The notes beneath the pieces were generated by a model that had not been told where the DNA came from, ran no database searches, and was given only the letters and a program-made list of their open reading frames with translations. Below are positions 1 to 6,204 of a stretch of DNA of 10,540 nt, one piece after another (positions within the stretch are counted from its first letter, which is position 1; every line of letters starts with the position of its first letter). Source of the stretch: Deltaproteobacteria bacterium (GTDB lineage: Bacteria; Desulfobacterota; Desulfarculia; Adiutricales; Adiutricaceae); the NCBI GenBank assembly GCA_031279525.1, contig JAITIH010000088.1:1-10540 (forward strand), written 5' to 3'. Made by a program: the position numbers and the translations under genes.

Positions 1-140
1 TCTCCTCGGAAAACATCGCCCGCTTTATTTTCCAGCGGATGGCCCCGCTCGTCGATCGAGCCTCGGAAGGCCGGGTTAAGGTCCATTCCGTGTCCGCCTG
101 GGAGAACGAAAGCTCCTGCGCCACTTACATTGACGACTAG
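1..140 (+). CDS. queD: QueD, 6-carboxy-5,6,7,8-tetrahydropterin synthase (3' end only)
   Basis: The reading frame enters at base 3 and ends with TAG at 138-140, leaving 45 codons of the C-terminus. The visible protein contains SENIARFIF, then VKVHSVSAWENESSCATYIDD at the end. This matches the C-terminal pattern of the 6-pyruvoyl-tetrahydropterin synthase/QueD family: a (T/S)-x-E-N-(I/L)-A helix start, then a strand ending in WE-x-x-x-S-x-A-x-Y, in which the Glu after Trp is the conserved pterin-binding acid. The zinc-binding histidines lie upstream, outside the window. The family converts 7,8-dihydroneopterin triphosphate to carboxy-tetrahydropterin in the cytoplasm, an early step towards preQ0 and the tRNA base queuosine. 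A eukaryote-type PTPS activity cannot be excluded from the fragment, but QueD is the usual bacterial member. A terminator follows about 115 bases downstream, so this gene is probably the last of its transcript. Confidence 0.8.
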   Translation, partial: SSENIARFIFQRMAPLVDRASEGRVKVHSVSAWENESSCATYIDD

Positions 141-253
141 TGGGGCGAAATGCGGTAATCGCGGGGAAAATTAGGCGAATCTATAGGCGAGCCATTCGAC
201 GCGCCCTAAATGCAAGGCGCCCACAACCTTCCGCTTTAGCCCAAAAGACTTCT

Positions 254-280
254 GGCCGGCTTACATTAGCCGGCTTTTTT
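254..280 (+). terminator. Rho-independent terminator downstream of queD
   Basis: An 8-bp stem, GGCCGGCT (254-261) with AGCCGGCT (268-275) including one closing G-T wobble, encloses the 6-base loop TACATT. A run of T follows directly (275-280). It lies about 115 bases after the queD stop and is oriented to end rightward transcription. The minus strand has no T-run after the hairpin, so it would not serve the leftward gene. Confidence 0.75.
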
Positions 281-346
281 CTCCCCCGAAGTTTCCCTCC
301 CCCCAAGTTTAGGCCTAAGCCGACTTAAATTCATGAAGGCCTTTTA

Positions 347-460
347 TTCCTCGATGGGCCTTAATTTCCTCGATGGGCCTTAATTTCCTCGATGGGCCTT
401 AATTTCCTCGATGGGCCTTAATTTCCTCGATGGGCCTTAATTTCCTCGATGGGCTTTAAG
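347..460. repeat. 19-bp tandem repeat array between convergent genes
   Basis: The unit TTCCTCGATGGGCCTTAAT occurs five times with no mismatch (347-441). A sixth copy with two changes follows (442-460), then a degenerate seventh (461 to about 480). A shortened degenerate copy can be seen just upstream (about 335-346). The array lies between the ends of queD and the methyltransferase gene and stops about 18 bases from the latter's stop codon. A period of 19 is not a multiple of three, and the TTAA in every unit supplies stops as the frame rotates, so it is not coding. There are no spacers, so it is not a CRISPR. The five identical copies suggest recent expansion. Besides this array and the queD terminator, I see no gene in 141-498. 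Confidence 0.93.
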
Positions 461-498
461 TTCCCCAGATGGCCTTAATCTTCAAAGATCAAAATTAC

Positions 499-3400
499 CT
501 AAAGAGCCTCTCGGCTCAGATCCCTCACTAAAGAAAGGTAATGGGGCTTTTTATCCTTAAGAACCTTAAAGCCGTCTAGGATCAGCTCCATTTCGGCGAG
601 ATCGAGGCCGTAAAGGCGGGCGACTTTAAGGTCAACTTGAGCCAGCCGCAAGTCGTAGGCCTCGGGCGAGTCGGGCGGGGCGAGGTCATTAAGGCCAGGG
701 ACGGCGTTTAAGTCCGCTAGCTCTTTAGGGGCGAAGTAAAGGCTTAGCGCGGCCGAGTCCAAAATTAGGTCGAAGAGGGCCGGGTCGTCGGCGAGCTCGC
801 TAGGGGCGGGCTGGGGCAGGGGGAGGCGGCTAACGTAGGTTTTGTTGACGTTCATGGCCACCGAGGCCCTTAAGATCCAGTCGACGACGAGGCTGTTAAA
901 GATGGCTTGGGCGAAGAGAAGCTTGGGCAGATCGACTTTCTCGTAAACCACCTCGCGGGTCTTTAGGCATAGGCTATATCGGCCGGGAATGGAAAGCCAA
1001 AGGGAGTTTTGGGCCCCGACGTCCCTGGGGATAATGGCCGAAATCAAGGTCCTTTCGTTGGTGTCGCTGGCGATGGCCCGGAAGGCCAAGCGAGGGAAGG
1101 ATCTTTCCGGGACTAGGCGGCTTTTAAGGTCGCTTTCCTTGGTCGCCCCTAAAAAATCTAAGACTTTCGACCAGTTAAAGGGCCCGGGAAACGCCTTTTT
1201 AAGGACCGGGTCCGTCTCTAGGCGGTCTTTAAGGTCGGTTTTTAGCCTGGTGAGGCCCACCCGGGACAAGCGCTCGTCGAACTCGGCCTGGTCTAGCCAG
1301 TAGCGGGGCGGGGCGGCCTGGGCCTGGTAATGCCAGATGGCCTCCCCCTTGTACAAGGGGATTAAGCCCGGGCCTGGCGATTCTTTGAAGATTGCTTTGT
1401 CCACGGTCGCGTCGAGCTCCCGGCGGAAGTCCAGCCATTTGGGGTCTAGAGGCGGAAAGGCGGCGTAGAGCTTTTTTAGGGCTAAAAGGTCCTTGGCCCC
1501 GCCAGCCGTCTCCAGATAGGCTAAGCGTCTCGGGGAGGTGGCCTTGACGTCGGCCAGGGGGTAGAGGAAATAGCCTTTTGGCGTTTCTAGGTCCTTAGGG
1601 TCGGTCAACATGAAGCGAACTAAAGCCGCCTGATCGGGGTCCACGGCTTTTTCCAATTGGGCCAGGCAGAATTTGTAGCGGCTGTGGACGTCCGGGAAAA
1701 TCCACTCTTTGTTTTCGAAGCCGTCGAGGCGGGTTAAGCGGAATTGGCTAAAAATGGCTTTGCGCAATTCCGCGGAGCCGTCGTCGGCGAATAGGGCCAG
1801 CGGCAGGACGTAGCTAAGGATCCCGCCCGGGGCTAGGAGGCTGAGAGCCTTTTCCACGAAAAATCGAAAGAGGTTGTTGTCCCCGGCGCCCTGGCTTAAG
1901 GGGTATTTGGCCATTAAAAGCTCATTGTATAGGGCGATCTTTTCTTTGGTCTTAGCGTATCTGACCTTAACGTCCGGCTGGTTTAAAAGCTCCTCGGCGA
2001 TGGACTTTTTTTCGCTGTTGGTCGCGGTCCGGTAATTGGCCCGGCGTTGGGCGAAGAAGAGGGGGTCTTCGAACTTGGTCTTGTCCCAGGGCGGGTTGCC
2101 GACGATGAGGGAAAAGCCAGGTTCCCCGCCCGGGGCGGCCGAAAAGGCCTCGGGAAACTCGACTGGCCAGTTGAAAAAACGAAACTCCTCTTTTAGCCGC
2201 TCGACTTCTTGGGCCAAAGAGGCCAGGGCCAAAAGGTCGCTCCGGCGCGGCTGGCCCAAAAAGGCCGCCGCGAGGGCCCCGACCAGGGACGGCGGCTGGG
2301 CGACCTTTTTGGCCATTAAATAATCCAGGTAATTTTTGAAATCGACGTAATAGTTAACCTGATTCGTTTTTGGGACTACGCAGGTAAAGTATTTCTCCTT
2401 TATGCGCAGGTGGCTTTCGGCGCTGGCGTCGCTGAGGCGGCTTAAGGCGGCCGTCTCGCTTGCCAGCTCGGCCGCTAGGGAAGGCGAGGCGGCGGCCGGC
2501 TTTGGGCTAAAGTTTTCGTCTGGGCCCGGCCTTAAAGAGCCATCGCTTAATCTTTGGCTTGTTTTTTTGGCTTGGCCCTTGGCCGGGGCCGAAAGGTCCG
2601 TCCCCAAAAGACTGTCGCCGGTTTTGACGTGGGGTTCGACGAAGGCCGGGGCGGCCCCGAAAACGAAAGCGTCTAAGGCCAAGGTCGCGCGGGTCAGCTC
2701 GACGGCGAACGGGGCGAGGTCCACGCCGAAAATGACGTTTTTTAAAAGAAGCCTTTTTAAAGCCGCGAACTCGTCGAAGCCGCCTTGGTCGAAAAGGCCT
2801 ATCTTCTCGCGGCTTTTTTCGATGGCCGAAAGCTCTTGGCCCAGTCGCCGCCTTAAGGGTTCGTCTTGGCTTAGCCGTCCCAAGGCCTCGACGGCCAAAA
2901 GGTTTAAGACGATTAGTAAAATTTGGCCCCCGCCGCAGGCGGGGTCTAAAATTTTGGCCTCTAAAAGAGAGCGGCTTTTAAAGGGTCCCGCGACCAGGGC
3001 CGCCAGTCCCCGTCGGGCCAAAGGAATGGCCAGGCTCTCGGGGGTGTAGTAGCCGCCGCTGGCTTTCCGGCCGTCGCGGGCGTTGACCAGGCGCAATTCG
3101 CCTTTTTTGCGCGATCTTAGGACCGGTTGGCCGCTAGGGCCATTTTGGGCGATTTCGTCGGGTGGGCTAAAGCCTTCGTCGGCTTGGTCAGGGGAGCTTA
3201 GGGCCACGTTGTCAAGGTTTTGGTCGGCTAAGCGAAATTCGTAATCCAATATCCCCTCGTAAACGCCGCCTAAGTGGGCCGGGGACAAGAAAGAAAAATC
3301 CCTCGGCCGACGCTCCCTCTCGATCTGGCAGGCCAAAAGGCCCTCGAAAACCTTGTGTAGGGTTTGGTCGTTAAAGAGGCTTTCCATCGACAAAAGGGGC

Positions 3401-4797
3401 GATTTAGCCGGGTCGAATAGGCCCCCGGCTAAGGGCGGGACATGGCGCTTAGGGTCGCCGGCCCCGTAGAAGGCGAAAAGCTTGGCCAAAGCCGTCCAGC
3501 CGGCGTAACTTTTGGGTTTCTGGGTGAGGCCCTTATGAATGGCCTTTAAGGAAATGGCCTCGTAGCCGGGTAGCCTCGCCAGGCTTTGGCCAAAACGGCT
3601 CTCAAAAAAAGCGACGTAAACGAGCCGGAAAATGAAATAAAGCCCGCCTTCAAAGGCCTCCCTTAAGCTGGCCGCGTCCTCGTCTACAGCTTCGGCGGGG
3701 CCGCGGTCTAAGGCTTCGGCGGAGCCGCGGTCTAAGGCTTCGGCGGAGCCGCGGTCTAAGGCCTTGGCGGAGCCGCGGCCTAAGGCCTTGGCGGGGCCGC
3801 GGCCTAAGGCCTTGGCGGGGCCGGGGCCTAAAGCCCTGGCGGGGCCGGGGCCTAAAGCCTTGGCGGGGCCGGGGCCTAAAGCCTTGGCCGAGGCCGCCGC
3901 GGTCGACTCGCCTACGGCCTCTTTTCGCTTTTTGGCTAGAAATAAAGCCTGGCCAATCGTCTCCAAAAGGGGAGCTTGGCCCCCTAGGCCATAAATCAGG
4001 TTCTTTAGCTCGGCCTCGATGGCCCGCCGCCGATCTTCGGCTTTTTGGGCTAAGACCTCAATTTTCGGGGTTTCGGGAGCCTGGGCCACCCTAGGGCCCC
4101 GCTTCCTTTCGCCTCGCGCGGGCCCCTCGCCGGGCGCGTCTATATTAATGGTTGGCTCTGACCCCAGGCCCAGGCCATAGGACGCGGCCCCGAACAGCCG
4201 AAAGAAGAGCCCAAAGCCGACCAAATCTCTTTTGGTCAGAATTTGATCCAGAAAAAAAGCCAGGTATCTTTTGTCCTTTAAAACGAAGGCCGAGTCCAAA
4301 AGGAGCCAGCTCCAGCCATTGGTGAGGATCCCCCTAGTTAGGCCCGTTCGCTTTAAGGCCGCTAAGGCCCCCCAATAGGGGTTGTCGGCGAGGGAGGCTT
4401 TATTGGAGTCGACCTGGGCGTCTGGGTCCGCGACCGTTAAAAGAAGCCTGGCCTCGCCGGGACCCTGGCCTCGGTCAGGGGTAGAAAGATCGTCGGAGTT
4501 TTTAGAGTCGGCGAAGAGGAAGGCCTCAAAAAGGGCCTTGGCGGGCCCTTGGGCTTGGCCGTCGGCCTGGCTGGCTACGTCGACGGCCTCCAAGCTCCAG
4601 CCGAGGCTTTGGGCGATAGGGCCAATAAAGCTCTTAAAAACCTCTTCTTTAGAGCGAGCTTTTGCGTCTTTAGTCGCTAAAAATAATGAGTAGAAAAAAT
4701 TAAATTTTTCGGGAATGTTCTCATTAGTAGGTAGTATTTTAGCAACTTCATTTTCTAAAAAATATTGTTCATAAATATTATTAATATAATTAGCCAT
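499..4797 (-). CDS. Eco57I-type (Type IIG-like) DNA adenine methyltransferase, nuclease site apparently degenerate
   Basis: A protein of 1432 residues. It carries the gamma-class N6-adenine methyltransferase order: motif X GGYYTP (581-586), SAM-binding motif I DPACGGG (618-624), GVDL (691-694), TGDSLLG (726-732) and catalytic NPPW (901-904). A target-recognition-like C-terminal half includes LYKGEAIWHY (about 1148-1157) and SDTNERTLISAIIP (1244-1257), and the end has the family pattern YGLDLAEMELILDGF (1396-1410). GILTNGWSW (156-164) matches the post-nuclease segment of this family (GILTNGR-W-LY). However, the places where PD and ExK of a PD-(D/E)XK nuclease should sit read FEAFLF (90-95) and TVADPD (121-126), so cleavage is doubtful. 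Residues 304-371 are an octapeptide repeat tract. The ATG at 4797 is fixed by an in-frame TAA five codons upstream; Shine-Dalgarno pairing is weak. The first 40 codons or so are AT-rich, unlike the rest. It is likely cytoplasmic and modifies host or invading DNA; its recognition site is unknown. It resembles the methylases of DISARM and stand-alone Type IIG enzymes, but no partner genes are present here. Confidence 0.85.
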   Translation of the reverse strand: MANYINNIYEQYFLENEVAKILPTNENIPEKFNFFYSLFLATKDAKARSKEEVFKSFIGPIAQSLGWSLEAVDVASQADGQAQGPAKALFEAFLFADSKNSDDLSTPDRGQGPGEARLLLTVADPDAQVDSNKASLADNPYWGALAALKRTGLTRGILTNGWSWLLLDSAFVLKDKRYLAFFLDQILTKRDLVGFGLFFRLFGAASYGLGLGSEPTINIDAPGEGPARGERKRGPRVAQAPETPKIEVLAQKAEDRRRAIEAELKNLIYGLGGQAPLLETIGQALFLAKKRKEAVGESTAAASAKALGPGPAKALGPGPARALGPGPAKALGRGPAKALGRGSAKALDRGSAEALDRGSAEALDRGPAEAVDEDAASLREAFEGGLYFIFRLVYVAFFESRFGQSLARLPGYEAISLKAIHKGLTQKPKSYAGWTALAKLFAFYGAGDPKRHVPPLAGGLFDPAKSPLLSMESLFNDQTLHKVFEGLLACQIERERRPRDFSFLSPAHLGGVYEGILDYEFRLADQNLDNVALSSPDQADEGFSPPDEIAQNGPSGQPVLRSRKKGELRLVNARDGRKASGGYYTPESLAIPLARRGLAALVAGPFKSRSLLEAKILDPACGGGQILLIVLNLLAVEALGRLSQDEPLRRRLGQELSAIEKSREKIGLFDQGGFDEFAALKRLLLKNVIFGVDLAPFAVELTRATLALDAFVFGAAPAFVEPHVKTGDSLLGTDLSAPAKGQAKKTSQRLSDGSLRPGPDENFSPKPAAASPSLAAELASETAALSRLSDASAESHLRIKEKYFTCVVPKTNQVNYYVDFKNYLDYLMAKKVAQPPSLVGALAAAFLGQPRRSDLLALASLAQEVERLKEEFRFFNWPVEFPEAFSAAPGGEPGFSLIVGNPPWDKTKFEDPLFFAQRRANYRTATNSEKKSIAEELLNQPDVKVRYAKTKEKIALYNELLMAKYPLSQGAGDNNLFRFFVEKALSLLAPGGILSYVLPLALFADDGSAELRKAIFSQFRLTRLDGFENKEWIFPDVHSRYKFCLAQLEKAVDPDQAALVRFMLTDPKDLETPKGYFLYPLADVKATSPRRLAYLETAGGAKDLLALKKLYAAFPPLDPKWLDFRRELDATVDKAIFKESPGPGLIPLYKGEAIWHYQAQAAPPRYWLDQAEFDERLSRVGLTRLKTDLKDRLETDPVLKKAFPGPFNWSKVLDFLGATKESDLKSRLVPERSFPRLAFRAIASDTNERTLISAIIPRDVGAQNSLWLSIPGRYSLCLKTREVVYEKVDLPKLLFAQAIFNSLVVDWILRASVAMNVNKTYVSRLPLPQPAPSELADDPALFDLILDSAALSLYFAPKELADLNAVPGLNDLAPPDSPEAYDLRLAQVDLKVARLYGLDLAEMELILDGFKVLKDKKPHYLSLVRDLSREAL
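3689..3892 (-). repeat. In-frame 24-bp tandem repeats inside the methyltransferase gene
   Basis: Units of exactly 24 bp begin at 3689, 3713, 3737, 3761, 3785, 3809, 3833, 3857 and 3881, the outermost being degenerate. Each encodes eight residues. In the reading direction the first units are AKALGPGP; the middle ones are AKALGRGP and AKALGRGS; the last are AEALDRGS and AEALDRGP. Because 24 is divisible by three, copy-number change alters length but not frame. The tract covers residues 304-371, between a Lys/Arg-rich helix and the helical region preceding the methyltransferase core, so it reads as an expandable linker. Confidence 0.93.
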
Positions 4798-4827
4798 ATA
4801 AAATCCATATTATTATTAATAAATAAA

Positions 4828-4833
4828 ATTATA
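4828..4833 (-). promoter_or_regulatory. Candidate -10 box of the methyltransferase gene
   Basis: On the minus strand these bases read TATAAT, a perfect sigma70 -10 hexamer. It lies about 31 bases before the ATG at 4797 and would give a leader of roughly 24 nt. No good -35 hexamer sits 16-18 bases upstream; the nearest sequence, around 4851-4856, is a poor match. Activation or UP-like help from the repeats at 4857-4910 is therefore possible, by inference. The leader is nearly pure A/T and lacks a convincing Shine-Dalgarno site. Confidence 0.45.
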
Positions 4834-4856
4834 CCCTGCATGCCACTGCAATAACG

Positions 4857-4910
4857 CTTTTATAAGGTTTTGATAAGACTTTGAAAGGTCTTGATAGGGC
4901 TTCGATCGGG
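4857..4910. repeat. Five degenerate 10-11-bp direct repeats upstream of the methyltransferase promoter
   Basis: Consecutive units are CTTTTATAAGG (4857-4867), TTTTGATAAGA (4868-4878), CTTTGAAAGG (4879-4888), TCTTGATAGGG (4889-4899) and CTTCGATCGGG (4900-4910). The consensus is close to YTTTGATARGG. The spacing of 11, 11, 10 and 11 approximates one DNA helical turn, placing each unit on the same face. They begin about 24 bases upstream of the TATAAT box at 4828-4833, the usual place for regulator binding. The units are short and imperfect, so chance remains possible. Confidence 0.5.
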
Positions 4911-4972
4911 CGACGAGCCCGCTCTCCGCCTGGGGGCCAGGGCGGCGAACTAAAAAACAACTCCAAAAAAAC

Positions 4973-5000
4973 TTGACAAACGCCTTAAGGTTCTTATATC
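4973..5000 (+). promoter_or_regulatory. Sigma70-type promoter for the structured leader and the 5243 gene
   Basis: A perfect -35 hexamer TTGACA (4973-4978) is followed after 16 bases by TATATC (4995-5000), which matches four of six bases of the -10 consensus. Transcription should start near 5006-5008, immediately before the first hairpin of the leader. It points away from the methyltransferase gene and towards the unrecognised gene at 5243. Confidence 0.6.
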
Positions 5001-5006
5001 CTGATT

Positions 5007-5138
5007 TTAACGGGCCCTAAAGGATTTAGGGCTCGGTTCATAGGCCAGGGTAGGCGTCTTTTGCTGACGGGCAGTCAGTCCGGCGCCTTGTTCTGGTTTT
5101 TTTATGGATAAGGCGCCGACCAATAAGGCGTCTTTTTT
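5007..5138 (+). ncRNA. Structured leader RNA or small RNA ending in an intrinsic terminator
   Basis: The predicted transcript opens with an 11-bp stem, CGGGCCCTAAA (5011-5021) with TTTAGGGCTCG (5025-5035), one G-U pair and a GGA loop. A small hairpin CTGAC/GTCAG (5064-5068 with 5074-5078) follows. Next is a perfect 9-bp stem, CGGCGCCTT (5081-5089) with AAGGCGCCG (5110-5118). The right arm of that last stem can instead pair with GGCGTCTT (5127-5134), making a terminator. GGCGTCTT also occurs earlier (5053-5060) and could pair with the same arm. Mutually exclusive pairing of this kind is typical of attenuators and riboswitch expression platforms. The alternative is an independent small RNA of about 130 nt. 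I could not match it to any known riboswitch consensus. Confidence 0.45.
5110..5138 (+). terminator. Intrinsic terminator within the leader of the 5243 gene (possible attenuator)
   Basis: AAGGCGCC (5110-5117) pairs with GGCGTCTT (5127-5134) as an 8-bp stem with one G-U, around a 9-base loop. A T-run covers 5133-5138. It lies 104 bases before the downstream ATG, so termination here would silence the 5243 gene. Its left arm is also the right arm of the 9-bp hairpin starting at 5081, so the two structures exclude each other. A further hairpin, CGTTTC (5139-5144) with GAAACG (5161-5166), follows at once. Confidence 0.6.
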
Positions 5139-5242
5139 CGTTTCTAGCCATATTGCTTAGGAAACGAGCCAGGCCGGCGGATTTGGTCGCCATGGACGGG
5201 CGATTTCGCATTTAATTTCCTGATCGTTCGGGAGGTCTGTCC

Positions 5243-6088
5243 ATGATTGTCAACAACGTTCCTAAAGAGTCCAGCGGCTCCCTACAGGCCGCCTCGACCA
5301 TCCGTCAGGCGTTCGTCGAGGAGGTCGCCGGGGCTCCCAACGTGGCGTCCCAGATCTTGCGCTCCGGGGCTCCTAAGCCTCACGCCACCGTCTCTAACTC
5401 CATGGTCGCGGCCGTGGACCAGTACACCCCGCCGCCGGGCCGGAACATGGCCCACTACCTGTCTTTAGACGTGGACAAGGCGGGCAACGGCTCCACGTCC
5501 ATCGCCGACGCGCTTCAGCGTTACATGGACGTTAAACCCAGGCGGGAGGCCGAGGCCGATCCCCGCGACATGGCGGCCACGGACGCCTATCCCACTTTGG
5601 TGATGGACGAGGACCAGGCCTGGGCTGAGTCTTTGCCTTACCAGTTTAGCTTAAACGGGGTGACCCAAAAGCAGATCCAGCCAGTCTTTTACACGGCCTC
5701 CGGGTCTTTAAGGGCTAGGATCTTAGGCGAGGGGGTCAGCACGATCGCCACCCCGGCCACGGAGCCGGATCCTAGCATTCCGGTGGGGCCGTCGGCTAAT
5801 CGGACGATGTACTACCCGCCCGAGGCCGCCGCCCAGCTGGCCATGAGCCGCATTTTCGACATGTACTACCCCGACGGGGTGCCGGCCATGGCCCCCGAGG
5901 CGGACGGCGACGCTGGAGCCAACGGCTCTTATAAGGACGTGGCCGAGACCTTGGCCGACACTCGCCAACTTAGTCAGTCCGGGGAAGGGGAAAACGTCCG
6001 GACGGCCCTAAACCGCTACATAGGCTTAAACGCCTTGGGCCAGACGAATCGCCTGTACGTAACTTCCTTGACCGGCCGGATGGTCTAG
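5243..6088 (+). CDS. Unrecognised 281-residue cysteine-free protein
   Basis: I do not recognise this protein. The ATG at 5243 is preceded by GGAGG (5231-5235) at a 7-base spacing, the clearest ribosome binding site in the window, so both start and gene are convincing. The sequence has no cysteine, a single Trp, no signal peptide and no membrane segment. It is rich in Ala, Ser, Asp and Met, with proline-rich turns (YTPPPG near 61-66). Both ends are polar and helix-friendly, and the C-terminus is LNALGQTNRLYVTSLTGRMV. The acidic, Gly/Asp-rich stretch APEADGDAGANGS near residue 217 looks like a flexible linker. Absence of cysteine and of a Sec signal is common in flagellar or otherwise secreted extracellular proteins, but that is only a compositional hint. 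It has its own promoter, an attenuator-like leader and a strong terminator, so it appears to be a single-gene, regulated transcript. Confidence 0.8.
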   Translation: MIVNNVPKESSGSLQAASTIRQAFVEEVAGAPNVASQILRSGAPKPHATVSNSMVAAVDQYTPPPGRNMAHYLSLDVDKAGNGSTSIADALQRYMDVKPRREAEADPRDMAATDAYPTLVMDEDQAWAESLPYQFSLNGVTQKQIQPVFYTASGSLRARILGEGVSTIATPATEPDPSIPVGPSANRTMYYPPEAAAQLAMSRIFDMYYPDGVPAMAPEADGDAGANGSYKDVAETLADTRQLSQSGEGENVRTALNRYIGLNALGQTNRLYVTSLTGRMV

Positions 6089-6108
6089 AGCGAGATTCTT
6101 TTGCGGCC

Positions 6109-6150
6109 AAACCCCCCGCTTAGCCTTTAATGGGCTAGCGGGGGGTTTTT
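6109..6150 (+). terminator. Strong hairpin terminator between convergent genes
   Basis: AACCCCCCGCT (from 6110) pairs with AGCGGGGGGTT in a long GC stem that continues, past one bulged T, as AGCC with GGCT. The small loop is TTTAAT, and a T-run ends at 6150. It begins about 20 bases after the TAG at 6086-6088. On the minus strand the stem is followed by only three T, so termination of the SPOR gene there would be weaker. A second hairpin, GGCTTTA (6151-6157) with TAAAGCC (6169-6175) and an inner GGC/GCC stem, follows immediately. Confidence 0.85.
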
Positions 6151-6204
6151 GGCTTTAGGGCGAAGCCGTAAAGCCAAAGGCGTTAAAGGCTAAAGTCAAT
6201 GGCC

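Noticed and set aside
140..328. A 62-residue GTG-start open frame after queD
   Set aside because: It overlaps the last base of the queD stop, lacks a Shine-Dalgarno site, is extremely Arg/Pro-rich, and runs through the terminator hairpin and T-run at 254-280.
347..480. CRISPR array
   Set aside because: The 19-bp units are directly abutting with no unique spacers, and no cas gene is present.
2402..3049. A 215-residue open frame antisense to the methyltransferase
   Set aside because: It overlies the conserved motif I and motif X region of the real gene; its Ser/Lys/Arg-rich composition is the usual antisense shadow of GC-rich coding DNA.
3764..3994. A 76-residue repeat-containing open frame on the + strand
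   Set aside because: It is the reverse reading of the 24-bp in-frame repeat tract; the opposite strand has clear family motifs on both sides.
499..4797. Part of a DISARM or BREX defence system
   Set aside because: The methylase resembles DrmMI-type proteins, but no DrmA/B/C, BrxC, PglZ or similar gene is in the window; this would need the flanking sequence, and both neighbours here are unrelated.
4842..4848. GCCACTG, a word found in cobalamin riboswitches
   Set aside because: No B12 box or other conserved elements lie around it, and it precedes a methyltransferase promoter rather than lying in a long leader.
5723..5968. An 81-residue minus-strand open frame inside the 5243 gene
   Set aside because: It is antisense to a gene with a strong ribosome binding site and terminator, and shows no start signal of its own.
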